A stretch of DNA of 64,000 bases from Variovorax sp. J2L1-78 (GCF_030317205.1 NZ_JASZYB010000001.1:1550001-1614000); one strand, 5' to 3'; positions 52,438-63,536 are shown, counted from the first letter of the stretch. Translations and numbers: made by a program. Notes: generated by a model from the letters alone, not told the origin.

Positions 52438-54146
52438 GCGGCCGCCTGCGCCATCACGGCCGGCGCGTCGCCGAGCCGCACCACGCGCTGCATGCGCGCG
52501 GCGAGGATCGGGTCGTGCGTCACCGCGATCAGCGTCTTGCCCTGCGCCAGCCGCAGCAGCGCGTCGACCACGCGCTCGGCGGTGTCGGTGTCGAGGTGCG
52601 CCGTCGGCTCGTCGACCAGCCACAGGTCCGCCTCGGGCTGCACCGCCAGCCGGGCCAATGCCAGCCGCACGAGTTCACCGCCCGACAGGCCGCCACCGCC
52701 CTCGCCCAACGTGGTGGCCGGCCGTGCCTGCGCCACGTCGCCAAGCCCGGCGTCGCGCATGGCCTGCGCCACGTCGTCACGCCCGACGCCGATGCGCCCC
52801 ATGGCCACGTTGTCATGCACCGGCGCCGCGAAGACGTGCGGGCGCTGGCCCATCCAACCGATCCGCCGGCGCAGCACCGATGCAGTCTCGTCGTTGAGCG
52901 ACACGCCACCGATGGCGATGTCGCCCGAGTCGGCCGACATCAAGCCGGCGATCAGGCTCAGCAAGGCCGTCTTGCCCGCGCCGCTCGGGCCGGTGAGCGC
53001 GATGTGCTCGCCCGGCGCCACATGCAGGTCGAAGCCGTCGAACAGTGTGGTCTCGCCCCGGTGTGCGAAGTGCAGCTTGTGGATGCGCACCGAGGGCGCA
53101 CCGCGTCGCACCACGGCCGGTGTCTGCGCGTTCGGGCGCCCCGGCATCGGCACGCCGGCCTCGGCCAACGCATCCAGCGCATCGAGGGCCGCCTCGCCGG
53201 CGGCGCGGTCGTGCCACACCGCCGAGAGTTCACGCAGCGGCTCGAAGAACGCCGGTGCCAGCAGCAGCACGAACAGCCCTTCGCCCAAGGTCAGCCGGCG
53301 CCCCCAGCTGCCAAACTCCAGCGTGCCGAGCAGGTGGAAGCCGATGTACACCGCGACCATCGCCACACCCAGCGCGGCGAACAGCTCGAGCACCGCCGAC
53401 GAGAGAAAGGCGATGCGCAACACCGCCATGGTGCGACGGCGCAGCGACTGGGCGACATCGCCGAGGCGATGCGCCGTCAGATCCACCGCACCCAGCGCGC
53501 GCAGCGTCGCGAGGCCGCGCAGGCGGTCGAGCAGGAAGGCGTTCATCGCGCCCATCTCGACCATCTGCTGCTGGCTCGCCGCCTGGGCGCGCCAGCCGAC
53601 GATGGCCATGAACATGGGAATGAGCGGCGCGGCCACCAGCAGGATCAGCGCGGCGATCCACGAGAAACAGGCCACTGCGACGAGGATGAAGATAGGCACC
53701 AGCATCGCGCGCCAGCGGGCGGGCTGGTAGCGCACCAGGTACGGCAGCACGGCCTCGGCCTGCTCGGCGATCACGCTGGCGGCCTGCCCGGACGCGGGCC
53801 TCGCCAGGTCGAGCGGCGAGCGCGCGGCCAGCGCGACAGCGACCTGTGCGCGCAACACCGAGAGCTGCCCGCGCACCTCGATGAAGAGGCCGCGCGCGCC
53901 CCACGCTTCGCAGACGGCGCGCAGGGCGCCCAGCGCCGCGATGCCGAGCGCCGACCATCCCACCGCGTGGATGCCCTCGCCCGCCCCCAGCCGCTCGACC
54001 GCCGAGGCCAGCAACGCCGCTTGCGGCAGCCAGAAGAGCGCAGCCCCGCCCTGCACCAGGCTGCCCACCCCGGGCGCCGCCAGTCGGCGCAGGCTGCTGG
54101 TCGACGGCATGGTCGAACCAGCAGGGTGGGCGGGAGACGAAGTCAT
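52434..54146 (-). CDS. cydD: heme/thiol ABC transporter subunit CydD
   Basis: The 570-residue half-transporter has membrane helices (about residues 30-310) and an ATPase with Walker A GPSGAGKT, signature LSGGELVRLALARL and Walker B LWLVDEPTAHLD. It is the first gene of cydDCABX. ATG 54146 is chosen over an in-frame start at 54230 because a pair of palindromes lies between them at 54164-54194, as expected for a promoter region. Confidence 0.93.
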   Translation of the reverse strand: MTSSPAHPAGSTMPSTSSLRRLAAPGVGSLVQGGAALFWLPQAALLASAVERLGAGEGIHAVGWSALGIAALGALRAVCEAWGARGLFIEVRGQLSVLRAQVAVALAARSPLDLARPASGQAASVIAEQAEAVLPYLVRYQPARWRAMLVPIFILVAVACFSWIAALILLVAAPLIPMFMAIVGWRAQAASQQQMVEMGAMNAFLLDRLRGLATLRALGAVDLTAHRLGDVAQSLRRRTMAVLRIAFLSSAVLELFAALGVAMVAVYIGFHLLGTLEFGSWGRRLTLGEGLFVLLLAPAFFEPLRELSAVWHDRAAGEAALDALDALAEAGVPMPGRPNAQTPAVVRRGAPSVRIHKLHFAHRGETTLFDGFDLHVAPGEHIALTGPSGAGKTALLSLIAGLMSADSGDIAIGGVSLNDETASVLRRRIGWMGQRPHVFAAPVHDNVAMGRIGVGRDDVAQAMRDAGLGDVAQARPATTLGEGGGGLSGGELVRLALARLAVQPEADLWLVDEPTAHLDTDTAERVVDALLRLAQGKTLIAVTHDPILAARMQRVVRLGDAPAVMAQAAA

Positions 54147-54163
54147 CGGTTGCGCTTTCGAAT

Positions 54164-54194
54164 TTTCAGTATTTCCTGAAACTTCATGAAGTTT
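54164..54194 (-). promoter_or_regulatory. palindromic operator upstream of the cyd operon
   Basis: TTTCAG-N6-CTGAAA (54164-54181) matches the site upstream of the GbsR-type gene at 17 of 20 positions. It overlaps a perfect 16-bp palindrome AAACTTCATGAAGTTT (54179-54194). Together they cover 18-48 bases upstream of the cydD ATG, the place for a repressor or activator dimer pair. Confidence 0.68.
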
Positions 54195-54344
54195 AACGGA
54201 GATGGGCGGCGACCGCTTGCGCGCGCGCAAGTCGGCGCAGGCCCGGTTATGGCATGAAGGCGAGAGAAACAGGAGGCCTTTGCGGCCTTGAATGCCTATC
54301 CCCCGCGACGGAGGCCGGCGCGGTCACGGCGCAGGGCACGATGG

Positions 54345-54372
54345 GCCGCTTGATGCGGCCGCATCAAGCGGC
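54345..54372. repeat. perfect 28-bp palindrome over the acyltransferase stop codon
   Basis: Fourteen bases (GCCGCTTGATGCGG) followed by their exact reverse complement span 54345-54372 with no spacer. The stop codon of the acyltransferase-3 gene (54364-54366) lies inside. It could fold as a 12-bp stem with a GGCC loop and act as a 3'-end structure, but no T-run follows in either direction. A protein-binding site is possible. Confidence 0.7.
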
Positions 54373-55521
54373 GCTCAGCACGCCGCACGCGAGCAGGCCG
54401 GCGAAAAGCGCCAGCACGGCTTTCCACGTGGCAGCCCGCATCTCCACTTGCCGGTGCAGCAAGGTGCCGGCTGCCAACGACAACGCGAGCGCGACGGCCA
54501 TGCCCCACAGGGCCGTCCACGCCTGGTCCGGCCACCAGTGGTCGACGACCGCGTTGGCCAGCAGGATCACCGGAAAGTGGATGAGAAACAGCGAATAGGA
54601 GATCTCGCCGAGGTGCACCAACGGCTGCCACACGGCGGGCCAGGCCGTCGGCCGCAGCCACTGCCGGCGCTGGGCCACGGCAATGGCCAGTGCCGCCACC
54701 AAGGCGACCGCGATGCGGCTACGCCAATCGATCGCCAGCGCACCCGCACCGAACAGCGCCAGCGTGAGCGCGGCCAGCCGCCATGTGCTGTCGCGCGTGG
54801 CGCGGCCGATCCAGAAGACCAGCATGCCGAGTCCATAGGCGCCGAAGAAGTAGAGCGCGGTGTCGTCGAGCGCCGCATCGCGGTTGAAGACCGCGAGCGA
54901 TGCGGCAACGAGCCCCAGCACCAGCGCGACGGCCAGCCAACGTGCGCGCGCGGCGTCGACCTTCCACCGCCGCTCGAGCCAGCGCACCCACCCGAACGCC
55001 GCCAGCGCGAGCACGAAGAGCTGGAAGTCGATGGCCACATACCAGACCCCGGTCGACAGCGCGTCATAGCCCAAGAGGTCCTGCAGGAGCAAGGCATGGG
55101 CGACGAGTTGCGCGATCACCGGGGCATCGGGCACCGCCTCGTCGTTCAGCCAGGGGCGCACGAGCGCAGCGGCGACGACGCTGCAGGACAGCGCAGCCAG
55201 ATAGGGCATGACGAGCCGCGCATAGCGGCGGGCCACGCGCGCCATCGGACGCTCGACGCGCAAGAGCCCGTCCGGCGCGAGGCTGCTCGCCGCCAGAAAG
55301 CCGGCCAGAACCAGGAAGATCTGGACGGCCAGCCGCCCGTGCTGCGCCAGCCAGCCGAAGAACGATGGCGCCAGCACCGAGGCGCTTTCGGCCATCGGGC
55401 CGTAACGTGCCAGGTGATGGCCGACGATCAGCGCGCAGGCCACGCCCTTGACCGCATCGAGCAGCGGCATGCGCGCGCCCGCCGGATCGATCGGCATCGG
55501 GACGCGCGGAACGGCTGCCAT
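54364..55521 (-). CDS. acyltransferase-3 family membrane protein (OafA-like)
   Basis: The 385-residue protein has about ten membrane helices, with LLDAVKGVACALIVGHHLARYGP at the start (the catalytic-His region of acyltransferase 3) and GRLAVQIFLVLAGFLAASSL. ISYSLFLIHFPVI near the C-terminus is also typical. It O-acylates cell-surface glycans or other acceptors. ATG 55521 is used; ATG 55497 is possible. It follows the nitronate monooxygenase gene by 17 bases. Confidence 0.88.
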   Translation of the reverse strand: MAAVPRVPMPIDPAGARMPLLDAVKGVACALIVGHHLARYGPMAESASVLAPSFFGWLAQHGRLAVQIFLVLAGFLAASSLAPDGLLRVERPMARVARRYARLVMPYLAALSCSVVAAALVRPWLNDEAVPDAPVIAQLVAHALLLQDLLGYDALSTGVWYVAIDFQLFVLALAAFGWVRWLERRWKVDAARARWLAVALVLGLVAASLAVFNRDAALDDTALYFFGAYGLGMLVFWIGRATRDSTWRLAALTLALFGAGALAIDWRSRIAVALVAALAIAVAQRRQWLRPTAWPAVWQPLVHLGEISYSLFLIHFPVILLANAVVDHWWPDQAWTALWGMAVALALSLAAGTLLHRQVEMRAATWKAVLALFAGLLACGVLSAA

Positions 55522-55538
55522 GCGGCGGTGGCGCGCGC

Positions 55539-56501
55539 CTAGAGCGCCAGCCGCTGGCGCGCCGCCTGGTACTCGCGCTTGAGCTTCTCGACGAAAGCCG
55601 CCACGCTGGTCACTTCCGTGATCGCGCCAATGCCCTGGCCCGAACCCCAGATGTCCTTCCAGGCCTTGGCCTTGCTGCCATCGCCACTGGCGAAGTTCAT
55701 GGTCTTCAGGTCGCCTTCGGGCAGGTTGGCCGGGTCCATGCCGGCCGCCACGATCGACGGCGCCAGGTAGTTGCCATGCACGCCGGTGAAAAGGTTCGAA
55801 TAGACGATGTCGTCCGAGCTGCCGTCCACGATGGCCTGCTTGTAGGCGTCGCTCGCGCGCGCTTCTTCCGTCGCGATGAAGGCCGTGCCGATGTAGGCGA
55901 AGTCGGCGCCCATGGCCTGCGCGGCGAGCACCGCATCGCCGCTGGCGATCGAACCCGACAGCGCGATGGGGCCATCGAACCACTGGCGGATTTCCTGGAT
56001 CAGCGCGAACGGGCTCTTCACGCCCGCATGACCGCCGGCACCGGCGGCCACGGCGATCAGGCCGTCGGCGCCCTTCTCGATCGCCTTCTTGGCGAAGCTG
56101 TTGTTGATGATGTCGTGCAGCGTCACGCCGCCGTAGCTGTGCACCGCGTCGTTCACGTCGGTGCGCGCGCCCAGCGAGGTGATGACGATCGGCACCTTGT
56201 ACTTCACGACCATCGCCATGTCGTGCTCGAGCCGGTCGTTGCTCTTGTGCACGATCTGGTTGATGGCGAAGGGCGCGGCCGGCTTGTCGGGGTTCGCCTT
56301 GTTGTAGGCCGCCAGTTCTTCGGTGATCTCGATCAGCCACGCTTCCAGCTGTTCCGCCGGACGCGCATTGAGCGCCGGCATCGCCCCCACCACGCCCGCC
56401 TTGCACTGGGCGATCACCATCTTCGGGTTGCTGATGATGAACAGCGGCGAACCGATGATGGGCAGCGGCAGGTTCGCGAGCACGGGGGGCAGCTTGGACA
56501 T
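55539..56501 (-). CDS. nitronate monooxygenase (2-nitropropane dioxygenase family)
   Basis: The 320-residue TIM-barrel flavoprotein has PLPIIGSPLFIISNPKMVIAQCKAGVVG at the start, GADGLIAVAAGAGGHAG (FMN-phosphate site) and GSIASGDAVLAAQAMGADFAYIGTAFIATEE. It oxidises alkyl nitronates with FMN. GGAG precedes the ATG, and a TATAAA hexamer at 56532-56537 (minus strand) might be its -10 box. Confidence 0.92.
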   Translation of the reverse strand: MSKLPPVLANLPLPIIGSPLFIISNPKMVIAQCKAGVVGAMPALNARPAEQLEAWLIEITEELAAYNKANPDKPAAPFAINQIVHKSNDRLEHDMAMVVKYKVPIVITSLGARTDVNDAVHSYGGVTLHDIINNSFAKKAIEKGADGLIAVAAGAGGHAGVKSPFALIQEIRQWFDGPIALSGSIASGDAVLAAQAMGADFAYIGTAFIATEEARASDAYKQAIVDGSSDDIVYSNLFTGVHGNYLAPSIVAAGMDPANLPEGDLKTMNFASGDGSKAKAWKDIWGSGQGIGAITEVTSVAAFVEKLKREYQAARQRLAL

Positions 56502-56602
56502 GAGGTCTCCGTCGGTTAGGTCGAGATGGCTTTTATAAGAAGGCGCCGGGCGCGCGCGTCGTCTGGGCGACAGCTATACAGAGTGCTCGGGCGGCGCGCA
56601 GG

Positions 56603-58393
56603 TCAGAAGGCATCGAGCGCCAGCGCGGTCACGCTCTCGGCGCCGTCGACGATGCTGTCGCGCAGGCCCGGCGCCTTGTTCAGGATGTGCTCCGCATAGA
56701 AGCGCGCAGTCGCGACCTTGGCCAGCATGAAGGCGACATCGGTGCCGGCCCGGGCCAGGTCTTCGGCGATCAGCAGCGAACGGGCCAGTTGCCAGCCGGC
56801 CACCAGGTTGCCGGCCAGCATCAGGTAGGGCACGCTGCCCGCGAACACGGCGTTGGGCGATGCCTTGGTCTGGCCCGCAACGAACTCGACCACCTCGACG
56901 AAGGCCTCGCGCGCGGCCTTCAGGCGCTTGAGCACCGCGTGCGCATCGGCGCTGTCGCGCTTCGCAAGTTCGGCTTCCGTCGACTCGATCTGCGCGGCGA
57001 TGGCCTTGGCCGTACGGCCGCCGTCGCGCGCCGTCTTGCGGCCGACGAGGTCGTTGGCCTGGATCGCGGTCGTGCCTTCGTAGATCGTGAGGATCTTCGC
57101 GTCGCGGTAGTACTGCGCCGCGCCGGTCTCCTCGATGAAGCCCATGCCGCCGTGCACCTGCACGCCCAGCGAGGTGACCTCCAGGCTCATCTCGGTGCTG
57201 TAGCCCTTCACCAGCGGCACCATGAATTCGTAGAAAACCTGGTTCTGCTGGCGCGCCTCTGCATCGGGGTGGTGGTGCGACGCGTCGTAGGCTGCGGCCG
57301 CCACGCTCGCCATCGCGCGGCAGCCTTCGGTGTAGGCACGCATCGTCATCAGCATGCGCTTGACGTCGGGGTGGTGGATGATGGGCGCGCTGGCATTCAT
57401 CGAGCCGTCGACCGGGCGGCTCTGCACGCGGTCCTTGGCGTAGGCCACGGCGTGCTGGTAGGCACGCTCGGCGATGGCGATGCCCTGCATGCCGACCGCG
57501 TAGCGCGCCGAGTTCATCATGATGAACATGTACTCGAGGCCGCGGTTCTCCTGGCCGACCAGATAGCCGACGGCGCCGCCGTGATCGCCGTACTGCAGCA
57601 CCGCGGTGGGCGAGGCCTTGATGCCCAGCTTGTGCTCGATGCTCACGCAGTGCACGTCGTTGCGCTCGCCGAGCGAACCGTCCTTGCCGACCATGAACTT
57701 CGGCACCACGAACAGGCTGATGCCCTTCACGCCTTCGGGCGCGCCGGTCACGCGGGCCAGCACGAGGTGCACGATGTTCTCGGCCATGTCGTGCTCGCCG
57801 TAGGTGATGAAGATCTTGGTGCCGAAGACCTTGTAGGTGCCGTCGGGTTGCGGCTCGGCGCGGCTGCGCACCAGCGCGAGGTCGCTGCCGGCCTGCGGCT
57901 CGGTCAGGTTCATGGTGCCGGTCCACTGGCCGCTCACGAGCTTCTCGAGGTACACAGCCTTGAGCTCGTCGGAGCCGGCCGTCAGGAGCGCCTCGATGGC
58001 GCCATCGCTCAGCAGCGGGCACAGCGCGAAGCTCATGTTGGCCGAGTTCAGCATCTCGCCGCAGGCCGCGCCGATGGTCTTGGGCAGCCCCTGGCCGCCG
58101 AAGTCGACCGGGTGCTGCAGGCCTTGCCAGCCGCCCGCGGCGTACTGCGTGAAGGCGTCCTTGAAGCCGGGCGTGGTGGTCACCGCGCCGTCCTTGAAAC
58201 TCGACGGGTTGCGGTCGCCCGCCACGTTGAGCGGCGCCACCACGTCCTGGTTGAAGCGCGCGCATTCCTCGAGCACCGCCTGTGCGGTGTCCAGGCCCGC
58301 GTCCTCGAAGCCGGGCAGCTTGGTGATCTCTTCGAGGCGGGCCAGGTGTTCGATGTCGAACAGCATGTCCTTGACGGGGGCGATGTAGCTCAT
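56603..58393 (-). CDS. acyl-CoA dehydrogenase
   Basis: The 596-residue protein is a large-form acyl-CoA dehydrogenase: MNLTEPQAGSDLALVRSRAEP and KIFITYGEHDMAENIVHLVLARV in the middle domain, and GGMGFIEETGAAQYYRDAKILTIYEGTTAIQANDLVGRK, which contains the conserved catalytic region. The C-terminal 120 residues form the extra helical domain of the 590-600-residue subgroup. It feeds electrons into the ETF encoded next door. A terminator separates it from etfA. Confidence 0.95.
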   Translation of the reverse strand: MSYIAPVKDMLFDIEHLARLEEITKLPGFEDAGLDTAQAVLEECARFNQDVVAPLNVAGDRNPSSFKDGAVTTTPGFKDAFTQYAAGGWQGLQHPVDFGGQGLPKTIGAACGEMLNSANMSFALCPLLSDGAIEALLTAGSDELKAVYLEKLVSGQWTGTMNLTEPQAGSDLALVRSRAEPQPDGTYKVFGTKIFITYGEHDMAENIVHLVLARVTGAPEGVKGISLFVVPKFMVGKDGSLGERNDVHCVSIEHKLGIKASPTAVLQYGDHGGAVGYLVGQENRGLEYMFIMMNSARYAVGMQGIAIAERAYQHAVAYAKDRVQSRPVDGSMNASAPIIHHPDVKRMLMTMRAYTEGCRAMASVAAAAYDASHHHPDAEARQQNQVFYEFMVPLVKGYSTEMSLEVTSLGVQVHGGMGFIEETGAAQYYRDAKILTIYEGTTAIQANDLVGRKTARDGGRTAKAIAAQIESTEAELAKRDSADAHAVLKRLKAAREAFVEVVEFVAGQTKASPNAVFAGSVPYLMLAGNLVAGWQLARSLLIAEDLARAGTDVAFMLAKVATARFYAEHILNKAPGLRDSIVDGAESVTALALDAF

Positions 58394-58418
58394 GTCTTGT
58401 CTCCAGGATTCGGATGTG

Positions 58419-58446
58419 AAAAGGGCATCGCGAACGATGCCCTTTG
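58419..58446 (-). terminator. intrinsic terminator of etfBA
   Basis: Eleven bases AAAGGGCATCG and their complement CGATGCCCTTT (58420-58430 and 58435-58445) enclose a tetraloop that reads UUCG in the minus-strand RNA. It is followed there by TTTTC. The strong stem, UUCG loop and short U-run are classical. It ends the etfBA message before the acyl-CoA dehydrogenase gene. Confidence 0.85.
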
Positions 58447-58465
58447 TCGACGCAGGTGCCAGGCC

Positions 58466-59398
58466 TCAGAGGGCCTTGGTGAGTTCCGGCACGGCGACGA
58501 ACAGGTCAGCCACCAGGCCATAGTCGGCCACCGAGAAGATCGGCGCTTCCTCGTCCTTGTTGATTGCGACGATCACCTTGGAATCCTTCATGCCGGCCAG
58601 ATGCTGGATCGCGCCCGAGATGCCGGCGGCGATGTAGAGCTGCGGCGCGACGATCTTGCCGGTCTGGCCCACCTGCCAGTCGTTCGGCGCGTAGCCCGCA
58701 TCGACCGCGGCGCGCGAAGCGCCCAGGCCGGCATTGAGCTTGTCGGCCAGCGGTGCCATCACCTCGGTGAACTTCTCCGAACTGCCCAGCGCGCGGCCGC
58801 CCGACACGATGATCTTGGCGGCGGTGAGTTCTGGGCGTTCGCTCTTCGTGACCTCGCGGCCCACGAAGCTCGACTTGCCGCTGTCGGCCACGCCTTCGGC
58901 GGTTTCGACCGCGGCACTGCCGCCGGTGGCCGCCGCGGCATCGAAGCCGGTCGTGCGCACGGTGATGACCTTGATCGCGTCGCTGCTCTGCACGGTGGCG
59001 ATGGCGTTGCCGGCGTAGATCGGGCGCTCGAAGGTGTCGGGGCTGTCCACCTTGGTGATGTCGCTGATCTGCGCGACGTCGAGCTTGGCAGCGACGCGCG
59101 GTGCGACGTTCTTGCCGTTGGCGGTCGAGGGGAACAGGATGTGGCTGTAGTTCGACGCGATCGCCAGCACCTGCGCCGCCACGTTCTCTGCCAGGTTCTC
59201 GGCCAGCGACGGGCTGTCGGCGACGATGACCTTGCTCACGCCGGCGATCTGCGCCGCAGCCTTGCCGGCTTCGGCGGCATTGGCACCGGCCACCAGCACG
59301 TGCACATCGCCACCGCAGGCGAGTGCGGCGGTCACGGTGTTGAGGGTCGCGGGCTTGACGGTCGCGTGGTCGTGTTCGGCAATTACCAGTGCTGTCAT
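58466..59398 (-). CDS. etfA: electron transfer flavoprotein alpha subunit
   Basis: The 310-residue protein has the C-terminal FAD domain with [56 protein letters not shown]. It forms the ETF heterodimer that passes electrons from acyl-CoA dehydrogenases to ETF-quinone oxidoreductase. The ATG is one base after the etfB stop. Confidence 0.97.
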   Translation of the reverse strand: MTALVIAEHDHATVKPATLNTVTAALACGGDVHVLVAGANAAEAGKAAAQIAGVSKVIVADSPSLAENLAENVAAQVLAIASNYSHILFPSTANGKNVAPRVAAKLDVAQISDITKVDSPDTFERPIYAGNAIATVQSSDAIKVITVRTTGFDAAAATGGSAAVETAEGVADSGKSSFVGREVTKSERPELTAAKIIVSGGRALGSSEKFTEVMAPLADKLNAGLGASRAAVDAGYAPNDWQVGQTGKIVAPQLYIAAGISGAIQHLAGMKDSKVIVAINKDEEAPIFSVADYGLVADLFVAVPELTKAL

Positions 59399-59399
59399 G

Positions 59400-60149
59400 T
59401 CAGATCACCTTCGCTTCGTTCTTGAGCTTGTCCACCAGGGCGGCCACGTCGGCCACCTTGACGCCGGCACCGCGCTTGGGCGGCTCGCTCACCTTGAGCG
59501 TCTTCAGGCGCGGCTTGACGTCCACACCCAGGTCTTCGGGCTTGAAGACGTCGAGCGTCTTCTTCTTGGCCTTCATGATGTTCGGCAGCGTCACGTAGCG
59601 CGGCTCGTTCAGGCGCAGGTCGGTCGTGATGACGGCGGGCAGCGACAGCGACAGCGTCTCGGCGCCGCCGTCGACTTCGCGCGTCACGCTGACCTTGTCA
59701 CCCGACACTTCGACCTTCGAGGCGAAGGTGGCCTGCGGCAGGTCGGCCAGCGCGGCGAGCATCTGGCCCGTCTGGTTGGCGTCGTCGTCGATCGCCTGCT
59801 TGCCAAGGATGATCAGTTGCGGCTGTTCCTTGTCGACCAGCGCCTTCAACAGCTTGGCGACGGCCAGCGGCTGGAGCTCTTCGGTGGTTTCCACCAGGAT
59901 GCCGCGGTCGGCACCGATGGCCATCGCGGTGCGCAGGGTTTCCTGGCACTTCGCGTCGCCGCACGAGACGGCGATCACCTCGGTGACCACGCCCTTCTCC
60001 TTCAGGCGAACCGCCTCTTCGACGGCGATCTCGTCGAACGGGTTCATGCTCATCTTGACGTTGGCGATGTCGACGCCGGTGCCGTCGGACTTCACGCGAA
60101 CCTTCACGTTGTAGTCGACGACCCGTTTGACTGGGACCAGAACCTTCAT
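59400..60149 (-). CDS. etfB: electron transfer flavoprotein beta subunit
   Basis: The 249-residue protein has [23 protein letters not shown] at the start and [22 protein letters not shown] with the AMP-binding region [10 protein letters not shown] typical of ETF beta. It is the first gene of the pair. GGAG lies 9 bases before ATG 60149. Confidence 0.97.
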   Translation of the reverse strand: MKVLVPVKRVVDYNVKVRVKSDGTGVDIANVKMSMNPFDEIAVEEAVRLKEKGVVTEVIAVSCGDAKCQETLRTAMAIGADRGILVETTEELQPLAVAKLLKALVDKEQPQLIILGKQAIDDDANQTGQMLAALADLPQATFASKVEVSGDKVSVTREVDGGAETLSLSLPAVITTDLRLNEPRYVTLPNIMKAKKKTLDVFKPEDLGVDVKPRLKTLKVSEPPKRGAGVKVADVAALVDKLKNEAKVI

Positions 60150-60266
60150 TGGTGTGACTCCATAGATTGCAAAACTGTGTGCCTCGGGGCAGCCGGTCAT
60201 TCTAGGACGACACTTTTCGCGGGGCTGTCCCTGTGGACACAGGCCTCGCGAGCCACCTTTGGCGCA

Positions 60267-60300
60267 GAGAAAAGAACGGTCGTGCTTTTCTCGGATTATA
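60267..60300 (-). promoter_or_regulatory. TATAAT box and inverted repeat upstream of etfBA
   Basis: On the minus strand TATAAT (60295-60300) overlaps the mscS stop codon. It is followed by an 8-bp perfect inverted repeat GAGAAAAG-N10-CTTTTCTC (60267-60292) that lies at the expected transcription start. No -35 match is evident. Promoter plus operator for etfBA, or an mscS 3' hairpin, are the alternatives. Confidence 0.4.
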
Positions 60301-61576
60301 AAGGCGCGGCTTCAGGGCGCGAGAAGCCGTCGGGCAGCGACTCGACGCGCAGCACGCGCTGCGGATAGGGAATGTCGATCTTCGCGGCACGCAGGCCCTC
60401 GAGGATCGCGATGTTGATGGCCGAGCGCACGTTGTCCTTGCCCTTGTCGGGGTCGGTCACCCAGAAGTGCAGCGTGAACTCCAGCCCGTCGGGCGCGAAG
60501 TTGGTGAGGAAGGCGATCGGCACCGGGTCGGCCATGACGCGCGCCTGCGCCGTCGCCGCCCCGACCAGGATGGCCTGCACCTGCGCCACGTCGCTCTCGT
60601 AGCCGACCACGATGGCGGTCGTGATGTTGAACTTGCGGTCGGCGATCGACAGGTTCTCCACCCGGCTCGTGATGAGCGATTCGTTCGGCACGATCGCCTC
60701 GCGCCCGTTGCCCGCGCGGATGAGGGTGTAGCGCGTCTTGATGTCGGTGATGCGGCCTTCGAAGTTGTCGACCTTCACGTTGTCGCCGATGCGGATCGAG
60801 CGCTCCAGCAGGATCACGAAGCCGCTGACGTAGTTGGCCGCCAGCTTCTGCAGGCCGAAGCCCAGGCCGACGCCGAGCGCGCCGCCCAGCACCGACAGCG
60901 CCGTCAGATCCACGCCCACGGCCGACAGCGCGAACAAGAGGCCGATGAGCAGCAGGAAGGCGCGGATCGCGTTCGATGCCACCTTGCGCATCGACAGGTC
61001 GGTCACGGCTTCGCGCAGGATGCGCTTTTCGACGGTGCTCGAAATCCACAGCGCGATCACGAGCACGAAACCGGCCGACAGCGCGCCTTCGAAGATCGTG
61101 CGTACGCTCACGCGGGTCTTGCCGAAGGCCAGCGTGATCTGGTCGAGCTCCGCCAGCACGGGCGGCAGCAGGCCGACGATCCACAGCACCGCGCCGACCC
61201 AGGCGATCCACGACACGGTGCGCTCCACCAGCCGCACCAGCGCCGAGCCTGGGAACACGGCCCGCATCACGCGCGCGATCAGCCGGATCACCACCAGCGC
61301 CAGGAAGACCGAGACCGCGATGCGCAGCACCACGACCACCTGGTAGTTGAGCACCAGGCGCCGCGCGAGGTCGGTCGCGACCAGCGCCAGCAACGGGAAC
61401 AGCAGCCCGTCGAAGGTGCGCTCGCCGAACCAGATCGAATCCTTGGGCTGGTCGCGGCCGAACCAGCGCGTCACGCCCCAGGCCAGCGCCACGCAGGCGA
61501 CCAGCGCGGCCAGTTCGATCCAGAGGCTGCGCGCCTGCACCTGGCCCAGGCGGGCCATGAAGTCGTCGAGGTTCAT
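60296..61576 (-). CDS. MscS-family mechanosensitive ion channel
   Basis: The 426-residue protein has about five membrane helices, a TM3-like segment [29 protein letters not shown] and the beta domain [41 protein letters not shown]. It opens under membrane tension. ATG 61576 overlaps the upstream stop (TGATG); GTG 61579 is also possible. Confidence 0.93.
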   Translation of the reverse strand: MNLDDFMARLGQVQARSLWIELAALVACVALAWGVTRWFGRDQPKDSIWFGERTFDGLLFPLLALVATDLARRLVLNYQVVVVLRIAVSVFLALVVIRLIARVMRAVFPGSALVRLVERTVSWIAWVGAVLWIVGLLPPVLAELDQITLAFGKTRVSVRTIFEGALSAGFVLVIALWISSTVEKRILREAVTDLSMRKVASNAIRAFLLLIGLLFALSAVGVDLTALSVLGGALGVGLGFGLQKLAANYVSGFVILLERSIRIGDNVKVDNFEGRITDIKTRYTLIRAGNGREAIVPNESLITSRVENLSIADRKFNITTAIVVGYESDVAQVQAILVGAATAQARVMADPVPIAFLTNFAPDGLEFTLHFWVTDPDKGKDNVRSAINIAILEGLRAAKIDIPYPQRVLRVESLPDGFSRPEAAPL

Positions 61577-62529
61577 CACAGGTCCGCCAGGACCCGGACG
61601 TGCGCCTCCACGCTGCGCGCCAGGGCATCCAGGTTGTAGCCGCCTTCGAGCATCGACACGATGCGCCCGTGCGCATGGCGCTTGGCCACATCACGCACGC
61701 GGTCGGTGATCCAGGCGAAGTCGTTTTCGTTGAGCCGCAGCTGGCCGAGTTCGTCGTCGCGGTGGGCATCGAAGCCGGCGCTGATGAAGATCATCTGCGG
61801 CTTGAATTCCTCCAGGCGCGGCATCCACATCATCTCGATCAGCTCCCGCACATCCATGCCCTTGGTGTAGGCCGGGACCGGCAGGTTGAGCATGTTGGCG
61901 GCCGGGTGGTCGATGTCGCCGTAGGGGTAGAACGGGTGCTGGAAGATGCCAACCATCAGCACGCGCGGGTCGCCGGCCAGGATGTCCTCGGTGCCGTTGC
62001 CGTGGTGCACGTCGAAGTCCACCACCGCCACCCGATCGAGCCCGTGCACCTCCAGCGCATGCCGCGCCGCGATGGCGACGTTGTTCAGGAAGCAGAAACC
62101 CATGGCCTGCTCGCGGCAGGCATGGTGCCCGGGCGGGCGGACGGCGCAGAAGGCGTTCTCGATGTCGCCGGCCATCACGGCGTCGGTCGCGGCGATGGCG
62201 GCACCGGCCGCCCGGCGCGCCGCCAGCACGGTGTAGCGCATGAGCACGGTGTCGGGGTCGAGCAGGGCCTGGGCCGGGCCGCCGGCGGGGGCGTCCTCGA
62301 TCAGCCGCTGGCTCAGCGATTCGAGGTGCTCGAGGTGGGCCTCGCTGTGGGCGCGGACGATCTGTGGCAGCGTGGCAAGCGGCACGTCGCCGCGCTCGAG
62401 CGCGTCGCCTACGCCGGTGACCAGCAACCGGTCTTCGATGGCATCGAGCCGTTGGGGACACTCCGGGTGCCCCTCGCCCATGTCGTGTTTCCAGCAGTCA
62501 CGGTGAGTGAAGTAGCCCGTTTTACCCAT
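61576..62529 (-). CDS. histone deacetylase-family amidohydrolase
   Basis: The 317-residue protein has the zinc amidohydrolase motifs RPPGHHA (catalytic His pair), DFDVHHGNGT (zinc ligands) and FISAGFDAHRDD. It resembles acetoin-utilisation/acetylpolyamine deacetylase relatives. The substrate is unknown. ATG 62529 matches the family start. It is coupled to the MscS gene and divergent from the MoxR gene across 74 bases. Confidence 0.93.
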   Translation of the reverse strand: MGKTGYFTHRDCWKHDMGEGHPECPQRLDAIEDRLLVTGVGDALERGDVPLATLPQIVRAHSEAHLEHLESLSQRLIEDAPAGGPAQALLDPDTVLMRYTVLAARRAAGAAIAATDAVMAGDIENAFCAVRPPGHHACREQAMGFCFLNNVAIAARHALEVHGLDRVAVVDFDVHHGNGTEDILAGDPRVLMVGIFQHPFYPYGDIDHPAANMLNLPVPAYTKGMDVRELIEMMWMPRLEEFKPQMIFISAGFDAHRDDELGQLRLNENDFAWITDRVRDVAKRHAHGRIVSMLEGGYNLDALARSVEAHVRVLADL

Positions 62530-62603
62530 GTCTCTCTTGCCGACGCCGCGTTGGGCGACCTCACGCCGCGTGGGGCCGAGGGGCCTTGCGGTATTGTTTG
62601 CAT

Positions 62604-63532
<929 letters not shown>

Positions 63533-63536
<4 letters not shown>

